In this document: in pieces, positions 18,301 through 26,810 of the stretch
How positions within the stretch are numbered: position 1 is the first letter of the stretch
How the letters are laid out: every line of letters starts with the position of its first letter
Assembly (NCBI RefSeq): GCF_002964785.1
Contig: NZ_PQCC01000002.1
Location: 492,832-556,831 of the forward strand
Direction of reading: 5' to 3'
Source of the DNA: Pseudoalteromonas sp. T1lg48
GTDB lineage: Bacteria; Pseudomonadota; Gammaproteobacteria; Enterobacterales; Alteromonadaceae
DNA length: 64,000 nucleotides
Made by a program: the position numbers and the translations under genes
The notes under the pieces: model-generated
What the model was told of the DNA's origin: nothing
The model's database searches: none
The model's input: the letters and a program-made list of their open reading frames with translations, nothing else

Positions 18301-21300
18301 TAATGAAATTACCGTAACCAGCAATGCAGATAGTGGCCCTGGGACGTTACGTCAAGCGTTAGCCGATTTATGTGCCACTGAACCAGGCGCTGATTTCAAT
18401 ACCATTACCTTTAGCGGTGCGATGACCATCGCGCTTAAGAGTCCGCTGGTAATCACGAAGGGGATGAAAATTGATGGCAATCGTGAGGTGGTGATTGATG
18501 GTCAAAATACCACATCACTTTTCGCAGTGGTGATGACCGATCACTTGATGAGCAGTCAGTTTCCACACTTTGTGGGCTTAACCTTGCGTAATGGTTTTAA
18601 TCAACAAACGGATATTTCAGTAGAGCTTGGCAACCCTGCTGCCCTTACTCCCGCCAGTGCTATCGAAATGCGCACTGCGTCCTATGTGATGCTCGATTTC
18701 ACCTTGATTGAAAATATGACGGCTCCCGTTATTGGTGGTGAAATTTATAAGCTGTATATGGATAACAGCTTGATTGCCAATGTAACGGGTGATGAAGCGG
18801 CATTGGTGACTATCGATGGTCTAATTTCGCTGTATTCGAGCACGATTTATAACAGCGAAAGCGGCACCATTTCAGTACTAGGTGATGGTGGTAAGGCACA
18901 GTTGCAAAACAGCTTACTGTTAAATGGCCCAAGCGGTTCTACCGTGTGTGATGTCGCCACTTGGGAAATGCAGACCACCAGCTGGGTGGAAGGCAGCGAG
19001 TGTGGCTTCACCTCGACAGGTACCGTGGTGTTAGCAGATCCAGCAAATGGCGATTATCGCCCAATTCCAGGCAGTGCCAGTATTGATATGGGCACCCCGG
19101 GCGACGAGGGCGTAGATACCTTCGATTTACTTGGCGCTGAGCGAGTGTTAGGGGAATATAACCCTGATAACCCTGTTGAAGAAGGCGGTCCTATCTATCC
19201 ACAGCTGGATGTGGGTGCCATTGAATATGACTTTTATGGTGACTTTGACGGTGATGGCACGCCAGATACCAACGATGACTTCCCAACCGACGCGACTGAA
19301 ACCACAGATAGCGACGGTGATGGCGTGGGCGACAATAGTGACGCACTACCCAATGATCCAACCGAAACATTAGATACCGATCTTGATGGTATCGGTGACA
19401 ACGCCGACAATGACGACGACAATGATGGTGTTGAGGACGCACTGGATGCCTTCCCTCTAGATGCCAGTGAGTCAATTGATACCGACAACGACGGTATCGG
19501 TAACAACGCTGACACCGACGACGATAATGACGGTGTGGAAGACGCCTTGGATGCCTTCCCATTGGATACCAGTGAATCAAAGGACACCGATAACGACGGT
19601 ATCGGCAACAACGCAGATACTGACGACGATAACGACGGCGTGGAAGATACCTCTGATGCCTTCCCATTAGATGCCAACGAATCACTGGACACCGACAACG
19701 ACGGCATCGGCAACAACGCTGACTCTGACGATGACAATGATGGTGTGGAAGATGCTTCTGATGCCTTCCCATTAGATGCCAGCGAATCACTGGATACCGA
19801 CAACGACGGCATCGGCAACAACGCTGACTCTGACGATGACAATGATGGTGTGGAAGATGCTTCTGATGCGTTCCCTCTAGATGCCAGCGAATCACTGGAT
19901 ACCGACAACGACGGCATCGGCAACAACGCTGACTCTGACGACGATAATGACGGTGTTGAAGACTCATCTGATGCCTTCCCATTAGATGCCAGTGAATGGG
20001 CCGACAGCGATGGTGATGGCATCGGTGACAACAGCGACCCGGATCGCGATGGTGACGGTATTATCGATACCCAAGAGCCGAATGTTGCGCCTGTTGTTAC
20101 CTTAGTAGTAGTGCAAAATAATCAATCTGTTTCAAAAGTTTACGCTAATGCGGGCAGCGTGACAGTGACGGCACTGGTTTTCGATGAAAATCCACTCGAT
20201 AGTCATCACTTTAATTGGGCAAATTCTGACAGTATGCTCAGCATCACAGCGCAAACTAACACGATTGAATTTGATCCATCGGCACTAGAGAACGGCGTGT
20301 ATAAAATATCGGTAGATGTTTCAGACAATGGCGTTGGTGAATTACAAACTTCAGCCGACTTCTTAATCAAAGTGAATGCTGTCGCTCCTATTCTCTTACC
20401 GGGTGCAGACAGTGACGGTGACGGAATTCCTGATGTAGATGAAGGTTACGCTGATAATGACGGAGACCGTATACCGGACTACCTGGATGCCTCCGACAAA
20501 GTAAACGAACTGCCACTTATTAGCAGCGGGGTTTTCATGCAAACGCAAGAAGGTCTGCAGTTAAAATTAGGTGATGTGGCTTTCGCAGCTGATAAAACCA
20601 ATGCGCAAATAACATCTCAAGAACTGACAGAAGTGACTGGTTCAAACAAAGATACTGGCTTTGAGATTGTCGGTCAGTTAGTTGATTTTATTATCTCAGG
20701 TATGGAAATAGGCACTAGCGTAAACGTCGTGATCCCTCAATCCTCTGCGATTCCAGCAAATGCCACTTATCGTAAATTTATTGATGGTAAAGGATGGCAA
20801 GCCTTTGCTATTGATGCCAAAAACCAAGTTTACTCGGCGGCAGGCGCACTTGGTCAATGCCCCAAGGTGGGTGATGAAAGCTATCAACTAGGGCTAACTG
20901 AGGGTCATTATTGTGTGCAACTAACTATCGAAGATGGTGGAGCAAACGATGCTGATGGGCTAGCCAACGGTATCATCCATGACCCAAGTGCTGTCGCGGT
21001 CGAAATACCAACGCCAACTGTAAGCGCCTCACTGAATCGCTCTGAAGCAGGCAATTACAATCAAGATGATGGTGAAAAAACGGTTCTGAATTTCTCTATC
21101 ACAAGCGATTCTGGCGATGCAGAAATCAACAGTTTGACGCTATCTACAAGCGGAGATATGGATGAAGTTAATGATATTGGCTTTGTACAAATCTACCTAG
21201 ATGTTAACCGAGATGGTATTGCCACTGCGGAAGAACAAGTCGGCCAGGGCAAATTTAACGAAGATAACGGACAACTAACCTTTGAGTTTGAGCAGGCTGT

Positions 21301-21349
21301 GCAGTTAGTTGTTGGCGAAACCCACTTTATTGTTAGCTATGAGTTTTAG
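15377..21349 (+). CDS. Giant secreted thrombospondin type 3 repeat protein with choice-of-anchor-U-like C-terminus
   Basis: 1990-residue exported protein. A signal peptide ends after residue 35 (STAHA). The N-terminal 800 residues are mostly unassigned; a segment near 130-185 (PVVFVAFADPN...AEEGW) resembles the H-type-lectin-like repeats of large bacterial surface proteins. A first thrombospondin type 3 calcium-binding cluster (DxDxDGxxD) covers about 825-945. A parallel-beta-helix-like part follows (about 974-1175, VTSNADSGPGTLRQAL). The second cluster (about 1290-1560) contains six near-identical 35-residue repeats. An Ig-like segment (about 1565-1690) precedes a region like the choice-of-anchor U domain (about 1715-1880, GHYCVQLTIEDGGANDADG). 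No GlyGly-CTERM or membrane anchor is seen. It is probably a calcium-stabilised surface adhesin or matrix protein; its function is unknown. Confidence 0.85.
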   Translation: MGIHSVHQHVLTRIKQFIAITSLTLPCLLLSTAHAASVDKGSIGTLSSDNAITNNLTLSGDTTIITQAINPQASGFISNDGGEQWRFSTTDGSYLDNVGGYYIRFDGAPALMGIPAETGTLTVGAGNIINDVWTNRIFSRPVVFVAFADPNLNKGVSIVPTAPITHGNQFLFDIRQAPGFSADLQGATLKYFIAEEGWHRLADGRMLLISSTELKDTGFTGATIELGATFSDAVTVAQLQRPMLYKNSFGFRQLNTIEVYQGATVTSGIGEISSIGLRMMQARSVEEDNGSTVYGGRVGFMVLGNISSIANRFKTVRDTNTNIRGGSYLTVPQTNFQYYQHSAATSPLLNKAACAEDDDVQNFCTYLSVPVDAFSRGIFDTPRLPYVNSDFEPLQMQRTLYSEIEGSWEGTAEAELAAPVTDGDNKPIVGTLAKMFPNFVAARGWDHEIIGSNSYWHWFATYHYNTCVFDSMNTACVDYLPGDTIVQDRAILWQASTVRYDTDDDEYIGIHHSANRAQEIFINLDQGRNDRGLYFERLTPPSWAASETFDYLKFKLPDTNKFISLTSINDSSKELLEIAAEPWQLAFTRTNATASERWCSTCEGIPTFQTGDWRTSESSYYGVAVHSDAYYYGERHINDIWIKPRVSKLGQSMRVGDYLFANIPYGINPQDVYWIRSVTGTRDDAEWIAYGDYGYQATMAEGNHYVTLCMYYNETERCGDWFKVGNIPYAENVAVTTISPTGVDLVGNYTYIAPGDGNYDVESRSPHQWQKLVNGVWLDISGATEQTYVASGSVGLHVRFCVIPRSLDGITGPEVCSAGVVIYGDNDSDGIADHWDSDDDNDGVFDWYDDFPFDNTESLDTDGDGIGNNADLDDDNDGISDEDESAGLTDPLNYDTDGDGTNDLEDPFPTSFGNFPDFDNDGLDDTVDEDRDNDGVIDYYYQVEGKPGLQTLITEDDVVLAWARVDDDPFSPCLANEITVTSNADSGPGTLRQALADLCATEPGADFNTITFSGAMTIALKSPLVITKGMKIDGNREVVIDGQNTTSLFAVVMTDHLMSSQFPHFVGLTLRNGFNQQTDISVELGNPAALTPASAIEMRTASYVMLDFTLIENMTAPVIGGEIYKLYMDNSLIANVTGDEAALVTIDGLISLYSSTIYNSESGTISVLGDGGKAQLQNSLLLNGPSGSTVCDVATWEMQTTSWVEGSECGFTSTGTVVLADPANGDYRPIPGSASIDMGTPGDEGVDTFDLLGAERVLGEYNPDNPVEEGGPIYPQLDVGAIEYDFYGDFDGDGTPDTNDDFPTDATETTDSDGDGVGDNSDALPNDPTETLDTDLDGIGDNADNDDDNDGVEDALDAFPLDASESIDTDNDGIGNNADTDDDNDGVEDALDAFPLDTSESKDTDNDGIGNNADTDDDNDGVEDTSDAFPLDANESLDTDNDGIGNNADSDDDNDGVEDASDAFPLDASESLDTDNDGIGNNADSDDDNDGVEDASDAFPLDASESLDTDNDGIGNNADSDDDNDGVEDSSDAFPLDASEWADSDGDGIGDNSDPDRDGDGIIDTQEPNVAPVVTLVVVQNNQSVSKVYANAGSVTVTALVFDENPLDSHHFNWANSDSMLSITAQTNTIEFDPSALENGVYKISVDVSDNGVGELQTSADFLIKVNAVAPILLPGADSDGDGIPDVDEGYADNDGDRIPDYLDASDKVNELPLISSGVFMQTQEGLQLKLGDVAFAADKTNAQITSQELTEVTGSNKDTGFEIVGQLVDFIISGMEIGTSVNVVIPQSSAIPANATYRKFIDGKGWQAFAIDAKNQVYSAAGALGQCPKVGDESYQLGLTEGHYCVQLTIEDGGANDADGLANGIIHDPSAVAVEIPTPTVSASLNRSEAGNYNQDDGEKTVLNFSITSDSGDAEINSLTLSTSGDMDEVNDIGFVQIYLDVNRDGIATAEEQVGQGKFNEDNGQLTFEFEQAVQLVVGETHFIVSYEF
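19373..20002 (+). repeat. Six tandem 105-bp repeats encoding TSP3 units
   Basis: Six head-to-tail 105-bp units, each encoding a 35-residue repeat beginning DTDNDGIGNNAD and ending DAFPLDASES. Units 4 to 6 are almost identical at the DNA level, including third codon positions, which indicates recent duplication or gene conversion. Copy number is likely to vary between strains. Long open frames on the opposite strand (19191-19982 and 19234-20031) are by-products of the repeat. Confidence 0.95.
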
Positions 21350-21358
21350 GAGAGGATA

Positions 21359-21592
21359 ATGACAAAAGTAAGTAAACTATTAACTCTTTCTTTAGTATTA
21401 ATATCAGCCCCCCTGGTTGGCTGTGGTGATAACTCTAAAGATGATGAAGCAGTCACTGAAATTACACCACCTGTAACTAAAACTTTTACGGTAAGTGTAA
21501 CTGACATACAAGCAACTCAGACAAGTACAGGTAAAGCCATTACAGTGGATATTGACAGCGTATCACAAACAGGCACGCTCACAGTTCAATAA
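21359..21592 (+). CDS. Small predicted lipoprotein following the TSP3 gene
   Basis: 77 residues with a lipoprotein signal peptide and lipobox LVGC (Cys22). The mature part is about 55 residues, acidic then Thr/Val-rich (TFTVSVTDIQATQTS), with an alternating strand-like pattern. It begins 9 nt after the TSP3 gene stop, and its Shine-Dalgarno AGGAG overlaps that stop, so the two are translated together. It could anchor or chaperone the giant protein at the outer membrane (inference), or be a truncated relic of a longer lipoprotein. No family recognised. Confidence 0.7.
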   Translation: MTKVSKLLTLSLVLISAPLVGCGDNSKDDEAVTEITPPVTKTFTVSVTDIQATQTSTGKAITVDIDSVSQTGTLTVQ

Positions 21593-21601
21593 TAGACGAT
21601 C

Positions 21602-21629
21602 TAGCCACAGCTCTTTTGGGCTGTGGCTA
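21602..21629 (+). terminator. Strong hairpin after the lipoprotein gene
   Basis: Perfect 10-bp stem TAGCCACAGC/GCTGTGGCTA with an 8-base loop, 9 bp after the lipoprotein stop. No T-run follows, so it is a weak candidate as an intrinsic terminator but may protect the 3' end. Beyond it, 21630-21880 holds no gene; an 8-bp inverted repeat (TTAAGATT/AATCTTAA) is at 21695-21717. Confidence 0.5.
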
Positions 21630-21879
21630 AGCAATCGTATCTTCAGTAAATTAGTTTGATAAAGTTCGAAATTATAAATCGAAGCCACACGCCGTTAAGA
21701 TTGGACATTAATCTTAAGGAAATCAAACTGCCCGCGACAACACAACCAGCCTATAAAGCCATCAAAATAACTTTATTAAGCTTTTAGCGATAGATATTGC
21801 GATGCAATGAGCGTTTACGATGTAAACCACTATTATCACAGGATACATGGAAGTTCGGTGTAATGAAGAAGGATTTTAG

Positions 21880-21915
21880 AAAACCGCTTGATCTACATAA
21901 GCAAATCAAGCGGTT
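21880..21915 (-). terminator. Terminator of rnpB
   Basis: Stem AACCGCTTGAT/ATCAAGCGGTT (11 bp, 12-base loop), read on the minus strand and followed by TTCT, directly downstream of the RNase P RNA 3' end. Confidence 0.7.
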
Positions 21916-21924
21916 ACTAAAATT

Positions 21925-22278
<354 letters not shown>

Positions 22279-22285
22279 GGGCGCT

Positions 22286-22291
22286 ATTATA
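22286..22291 (-). promoter_or_regulatory. -10 box of rnpB promoter
   Basis: Perfect TATAAT on the minus strand ending 8 bp before the first base of helix P1. The -35 region is weak (CTGGCT or TGGCTA near 22313). Confidence 0.7.
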
Positions 22292-22379
22292 CCTATTTAC
22301 ACCTAACTAGCCAGCGCCATTACGCAGCTAAATGCTTCGGACATTCGCCCTTGAGCGACAACGGCGTAAAACAACAGAA

Positions 22380-23249
22380 CTACTGCTGTTCCAACATACT
22401 TTTATATAATGCGTTTTTCTTTAAACCGAAGTAATCGGCGGCGACGGCGCAGGCCTTTTTGAGTGGCATATCCGCCTTTAACAGCTCAATAAGACGAATA
22501 GCCTCGGGATCGATCGTGGTTTTGTCCGCCACCTTTCCCGGCAGCATAAGAACAATCTCCCCTTTTTGACGAGCCGGATCTTCTTCAAGAAACGCGAGCA
22601 GCTCCACCACGGTGCCGCTAAAAAAGGTTTCAAAACTTTTAGTCAGTTCCTTTGCCAAAACAACCTGTTGCTGCTCGCCCAAGGCTTGCTGTAAATCATC
22701 AAGGCTGGCCATGATCCTGTGCGTGCTTTCATACATTATGCTAGTGATGCCGCTTTCATGAGCCTGTACATAGAACTCTTGGCGGGCCTTACTTTTGGCC
22801 GGCAGAAAGCCAACGAACTGGAATTTATCCGTGGGTAACCCCGAGCAACTAACCGCGGCAATGGCGGCACAGGCTCCGGGAACGGGCGTTACCCGAGCAC
22901 CACTGGCGCGACACAGGCTCACCAGCGCATAACCCGGGTCACTGATAAGCGGTGTGCCAGCATCACTGACCAGAGCGACATTGAGCCCTTCTTCCAACCA
23001 TTGCAGAACTTGTTGCGCTTTTTGCTTTTCATTATGGTCGTGCAGGGCCATGGTGCGCTTGCTGATCCCCAAGTGCGATAACAGCTTAGCGGTATGGCGG
23101 GTGTCTTCAGCCGCGATTAAGTCGACCTCGGCTAGGGTTTTGATAGCACGCTGGCTGATATCATCTAAATTTCCTATGGGCGTCGCGACAATATATAAGG
23201 TGCCGGCGTTTGTGTGGGGATGATCGGTTGAAATATCCGCATTGGACAT
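22380..23249 (-). CDS. rsmI: 16S rRNA 2'-O-ribose C1402 methyltransferase RsmI
   Basis: SAM-dependent methyltransferase that 2'-O-methylates C1402 of 16S rRNA, the same base that RsmH N4-methylates. 289 residues of the tetrapyrrole methylase fold, with LYIVATPIGNLDDIS at the N-terminus, AAEDTRHT and LVSDAGTPLISDPGYALV. I set the start at ATG 23249, which has CAGGAGAG seven bases upstream; the ATG at 23264 lies on the far side of that site. It is divergent from lpoA with a 42-bp gap and lies next to rnpB, as in Pseudomonas. Confidence 0.96.
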   Translation of the reverse strand: MSNADISTDHPHTNAGTLYIVATPIGNLDDISQRAIKTLAEVDLIAAEDTRHTAKLLSHLGISKRTMALHDHNEKQKAQQVLQWLEEGLNVALVSDAGTPLISDPGYALVSLCRASGARVTPVPGACAAIAAVSCSGLPTDKFQFVGFLPAKSKARQEFYVQAHESGITSIMYESTHRIMASLDDLQQALGEQQQVVLAKELTKSFETFFSGTVVELLAFLEEDPARQKGEIVLMLPGKVADKTTIDPEAIRLIELLKADMPLKKACAVAADYFGLKKNALYKSMLEQQ

Positions 23250-23291
23250 TGAGCTCTCCTGCATCAGTCAGTAAGATAAGCGAATCACACT

Positions 23292-25229
23292 ATGGCCAAT
23301 TGGAACACAAAGACTGTGCGACTCAAATCGATTGCTGGTTTAGTGCTATTGTCGGGCTTATCAGCCTGCAGCACAACACAAAAGCCCCAAGAAAATGTAA
23401 ATCCCGCTACAAATATCAGCGCTCCGGCACAGCCCGAAGTGTTGTCGGCACAGCAGCTCTATGCACAGGCGCTAGAATTGAATGGTGACCAGCAAAGATT
23501 TAAACTGGTGGCGGCACAGAATCAAGCCCTTGCCGAGCAAGACTGGCAAACCTTACAAAGCGTTAGCGACACCTTGCTGAAGAAGCATCCGCGCTGGCAT
23601 GTGCAGGCCTTGTTAATTCGCGCCTATGCGCAAATAAAATTAGGCAACCCAAATAACGCCTTACGCGACTCCGCCTCGGTTCAATCCCAACTAAGTACCC
23701 CGGAACACTTTTACTGGCATCAATTAGTACAGGGCGCCACCTATGCCCATATGCGCTTAGACAATCAGGCCGTCCCTTTTTTATTGCGCGCTTCGGAAAC
23801 CGCCGACCGCTATGAGCTTGATGATGCCGAGGTTAATCCGCTACTTTGGCAAAGCTTGCAAGGGCTTACCACGGAGCAACTGCAAAGCTTCAATAATGGC
23901 TCCAGCATTCAACAAGGCTGGATACAACTGGCCCTAATCAAACAGCTTTATCTTGGCCAACCGGTAGAATTACATAGCGCCTCCAATAATTGGCAGCGTC
24001 GTAATCCTGATCACCCGGCCAGCTTTGCTCTCAATGAGAAAGTCGCCCAGTTAATGCAAGTCGAGCCCTATAAGGTGGCTAACCTGGGTGTTTTCCTTCC
24101 CCTGAGCGGTGGTAACCGTACCCTGGGTGAAGCCGTTAAAAATGGAGTGATTGCCGCGCTGGACAAGCACCAGTTTAACGATGTGTATTTTATTGATGCC
24201 AACCTTAGCAACGAAGACATTCAAGCGGCCATCATCGCCAATAATATCGACTTTGCCATAGGCCCGCTATTAAAGGGCAATATCAATCGCTTTGAGCAGC
24301 AAGCGCTTCTCGAAGGCATCCCCAGCATCTACTTAAACCGCAGTGATTACCTGCGCCAGTCATCGCAACACTTTTATTTTGCTCTTGCACCCGAGCACGA
24401 GCTCGACCAAGCCCTCCAGCACTTTATGGCCCAAGGCTTTAAAAAGCCGCTTATTTTGGCCAGCAATGACCGCTCGGGTACTCGCTTAAGTGAATATTTC
24501 AGCAATCAATGGCTGCGCTATAACGAGCAAGCCCCCCTGGTTGGCTTGTTTGATAACAACAAAGAAATGGAACAGGCGATCACCGACATTCTCGAGGTGG
24601 GACAAAGCAAAGCGCGCATCGAGTTAATTGAAAGCCTGTTTAAACAAGCGGTGGAAAGCGAAACCCGCTCACGCCGCGATATCGACGTGATTTACCTGCT
24701 CGCCGACGCCACACAGACTCGCTTGTTAAAACCCTTTTTGGACGTCAATGTCAGCACTTTTGTCGAGCGTATCCCCTTATATGCCAGCTCAAAAAGTCAT
24801 AGCACGCAAATCGATACTACCGACAAACGCGATTTAAACGGCTTATACTTTACCGAGCTTCCCTGGATGCTGCCAACGACCGGTGTAAATAATATGGCCA
24901 CTCGTGAGCTAAAAGAAACGGTTCAAGGTCTGTGGCCTAATCAGGCCGACATAGAGCATCGCCTGTTTGCCATGGGCTATGATGCTATAACAGTGATCCC
25001 AGAGCTGCGTCAGTTAAGCATGCTACCGGGCAAAAGCCTACCCGGATTAACAGGACAATTAAGCGTTAACAGCGATGGCGAGGTGGTACGTCACCTGGCA
25101 TGGGCACATTATCAGTCGCGGCAAATAGCCCCGGTGAACCTTAAACATATCAGCCCAACACCGCTATTGAGGCAGCAGCCGCAAGAGGAAACAAGCGATG
25201 TTTTGGCAACCGAAGGAATGGCGCAATAG
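23292..25229 (+). CDS. lpoA: Outer-membrane lipoprotein LpoA, activator of PBP1A
   Basis: Lipoprotein (lipobox LSAC, Cys26) that reaches through the peptidoglycan to stimulate PBP1A transpeptidase. The 645 residues contain an N-terminal TPR-like helical domain (about 50-260) and a C-terminal domain of periplasmic-binding-protein fold (about 275-610, beginning VANLGVFLPLSGGNR), the LppC family layout. Its partner PBP1A is encoded at 31831 in this window. The last 32 nt overlap yraN, so lpoA-yraN-diaA-dolP form one tightly packed operon. Confidence 0.95.
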   Translation: MANWNTKTVRLKSIAGLVLLSGLSACSTTQKPQENVNPATNISAPAQPEVLSAQQLYAQALELNGDQQRFKLVAAQNQALAEQDWQTLQSVSDTLLKKHPRWHVQALLIRAYAQIKLGNPNNALRDSASVQSQLSTPEHFYWHQLVQGATYAHMRLDNQAVPFLLRASETADRYELDDAEVNPLLWQSLQGLTTEQLQSFNNGSSIQQGWIQLALIKQLYLGQPVELHSASNNWQRRNPDHPASFALNEKVAQLMQVEPYKVANLGVFLPLSGGNRTLGEAVKNGVIAALDKHQFNDVYFIDANLSNEDIQAAIIANNIDFAIGPLLKGNINRFEQQALLEGIPSIYLNRSDYLRQSSQHFYFALAPEHELDQALQHFMAQGFKKPLILASNDRSGTRLSEYFSNQWLRYNEQAPLVGLFDNNKEMEQAITDILEVGQSKARIELIESLFKQAVESETRSRRDIDVIYLLADATQTRLLKPFLDVNVSTFVERIPLYASSKSHSTQIDTTDKRDLNGLYFTELPWMLPTTGVNNMATRELKETVQGLWPNQADIEHRLFAMGYDAITVIPELRQLSMLPGKSLPGLTGQLSVNSDGEVVRHLAWAHYQSRQIAPVNLKHISPTPLLRQQPQEETSDVLATEGMAQ

Positions 25230-25569
25230 CAGGGCAAAAGGACAGCATTACGAGCTTCTGGCCCAGGACTATCTAGAAAAACAAGGTCTAACGCCGGTCT
25301 CTCGTAATTATAATTGTCGTTACGGCGAATTAGACCTGATCATGAAAGAAGGGTTAACCTGGGTGTTTGTCGAGGTTAAGTTTCGCCGTAAACAAGAGTT
25401 TGGTGGCGTACTCTATGCTTTAACGGAGCGCAAACAACAGCGGCTACGACGCACCATTGCCCATTATGTACAAAAGCATGACCTGGCGCACTGTATACTC
25501 CGTGCCGACTATGTGGCTATTGAAGGCCAGTCGGTACCCCAATTTCACTGGATAAAAAACGTATTATAA
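25198..25569 (+). CDS. yraN: YraN family endonuclease-like protein (UPF0102)
   Basis: 123-residue UPF0102 protein with a restriction-endonuclease-like fold. The conserved GELDLI and VFVEVKFR motifs (about 41-65) are the putative metal site. Activity in vivo is not established; roles linked to DNA processing have been proposed. The start lies 32 nt inside lpoA in another frame, and the stop is immediately followed by the diaA ATG. Confidence 0.93.
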   Translation: MFWQPKEWRNSRAKGQHYELLAQDYLEKQGLTPVSRNYNCRYGELDLIMKEGLTWVFVEVKFRRKQEFGGVLYALTERKQQRLRRTIAHYVQKHDLAHCILRADYVAIEGQSVPQFHWIKNVL

Positions 25570-26160
25570 ATGCAGGAACAAATTAAAGAGCTTTTTACCG
25601 AAAGCATCCAAGCGCAAATAGCCGCCGGAGAAGTGTTACCCGGGGTACTTGAATCGGCGTCTCTGAGCATTGCCCAGGCACTGATCAATGGCAATAAACT
25701 GCTTTGTTGTGGTGCTTCCAGCTGCCATATGTTGAGCGATCATTTTGCCGCCTTGCTGGTTAACTTTTTTGAAACCGAACGCCCATGCCTACCGGCCATT
25801 TCCTTATCGCCACATGCATTAAACCTAAGCCCGCAGCCTAGCGCTACACGCAGCCGGGATATTTTTGCGCGGCAAATAAGAGCACTGGGTGAGCAAGGTG
25901 ACCTGCTTCTGGTGCTAGCCATCAATGGTAATGAGAAAGCGGTGATCAGTGCCGTCGAAGCAGCACTAACCAAGGATATGACGGTGATAGCCCTCGTTGG
26001 AGACGACGGCGGCGAATTAGCCGGGTTACTAAGCGCCAATGACGTGGAAATTCGCATTCCCGCCAAGCGCCCAAGCCGTATTTTAGAATCACACCTTGTC
26101 AATCTGCACTGTCTTAGTGAACTCGTTGACATGACGCTGTTTCCTCAGGGAGAAAACTAA
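25570..26160 (+). CDS. diaA: DnaA initiator-associating protein DiaA
   Basis: 196-residue SIS-domain protein, the same length as E. coli DiaA, a tetramer that binds DnaA and promotes its assembly at oriC. The SIS core is seen as LLCCGASSCHMLSDHFAALL (about 43-62). SIS proteins also include phosphoheptose isomerase GmhA, which is its main alternative, but the position between yraN and dolP supports DiaA. It directly abuts both neighbours without intergenic bases. Confidence 0.93.
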   Translation: MQEQIKELFTESIQAQIAAGEVLPGVLESASLSIAQALINGNKLLCCGASSCHMLSDHFAALLVNFFETERPCLPAISLSPHALNLSPQPSATRSRDIFARQIRALGEQGDLLLVLAINGNEKAVISAVEAALTKDMTVIALVGDDGGELAGLLSANDVEIRIPAKRPSRILESHLVNLHCLSELVDMTLFPQGEN

Positions 26161-26730
26161 ATGAATAATAAAAACCTTGTCGCCGTGTTAGTCGGTAGCT
26201 TATTACTGCAAGGCTGTGCCGCCGCCGTGGTCGCCGGTACCGCTGGTGCGGTGACCGCCGCCAATGATCGCCGCACCATAGGCAGTCAGATCGACGATAA
26301 CAATATCGAGATTAAAGCCACCTTGGCTATAAAAGAACGCATAGGTCAACGGGACGACGCCAATGTAACCGTGGTCAGCTATAACGGTATCGTCTTGCTA
26401 CTTGGTCAGGTGCCCAACGATCAAATGAAGTCACAGGCACAAAGTGCCGCCGAGAGCGCCGATGGTTTGCGTCGCCTGCATAATCAGTTGCGCCTGGGTT
26501 CGCCGACGAGTATCAGCACACAAAGTCACGATACCTGGCTTACCTCCAAAGTAAAAACCCAGTTATTGGCGGCCGATGATGTCAGCGGTAACAATATTAA
26601 GGTGGTTACTGAAAATGCCGAGGTCTTCTTAATGGGCCTAGTCAGCAAGGCAGAAGCCGAACGCGCGGTGCAAATTGCTCGCAACATTTCCGGCGTTGAG
26701 CGCGTTATCAAGGTGTTCGAATACATCTAA
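26161..26730 (+). CDS. dolP: Dual-BON-domain outer-membrane lipoprotein DolP
   Basis: Lipoprotein (lipobox LLQGC, Cys19) with two BON domains (about 45-112 and 120-189), formerly YraP. E. coli DolP binds anionic phospholipid, locates to the division site and supports outer-membrane integrity and BAM function. The 189 residues compare with 191 there. Last gene of the lpoA operon, ending at a pair of bidirectional terminators shared with pilQ. Confidence 0.95.
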   Translation: MNNKNLVAVLVGSLLLQGCAAAVVAGTAGAVTAANDRRTIGSQIDDNNIEIKATLAIKERIGQRDDANVTVVSYNGIVLLLGQVPNDQMKSQAQSAAESADGLRRLHNQLRLGSPTSISTQSHDTWLTSKVKTQLLAADDVSGNNIKVVTENAEVFLMGLVSKAEAERAVQIARNISGVERVIKVFEYI

Positions 26731-26752
26731 TAGCCCTCAGAATATTCGCAAT

Positions 26753-26785
26753 AAAAAAGGCCACTTTTGTAAAGTGGCCTTTTTA
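26753..26785. terminator. Bidirectional terminator (dolP / pilQ), first hairpin
   Basis: Stem AAGGCCACTTT/AAAGTGGCCTT with A-tract before and T-tract after, so it works in both directions. It is the nearer terminator to dolP. Confidence 0.9.
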
Positions 26786-26810
26786 ATGACTAACACTGAA
26801 TAGCAGGCAT

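Noticed and set aside
19373..20002. Regularly spaced repeats considered as a CRISPR array
   Set aside because: The 105-bp units are contiguous, in frame and encode calcium-binding motifs; there are no unique spacers.
19191..20031. Two long minus-strand open frames (263 and 265 residues)
   Set aside because: They are antisense to the 105-bp TSP3 repeats; the repeat lacks stops in other frames, and the translations are low-complexity (His/Arg or Ser-rich).
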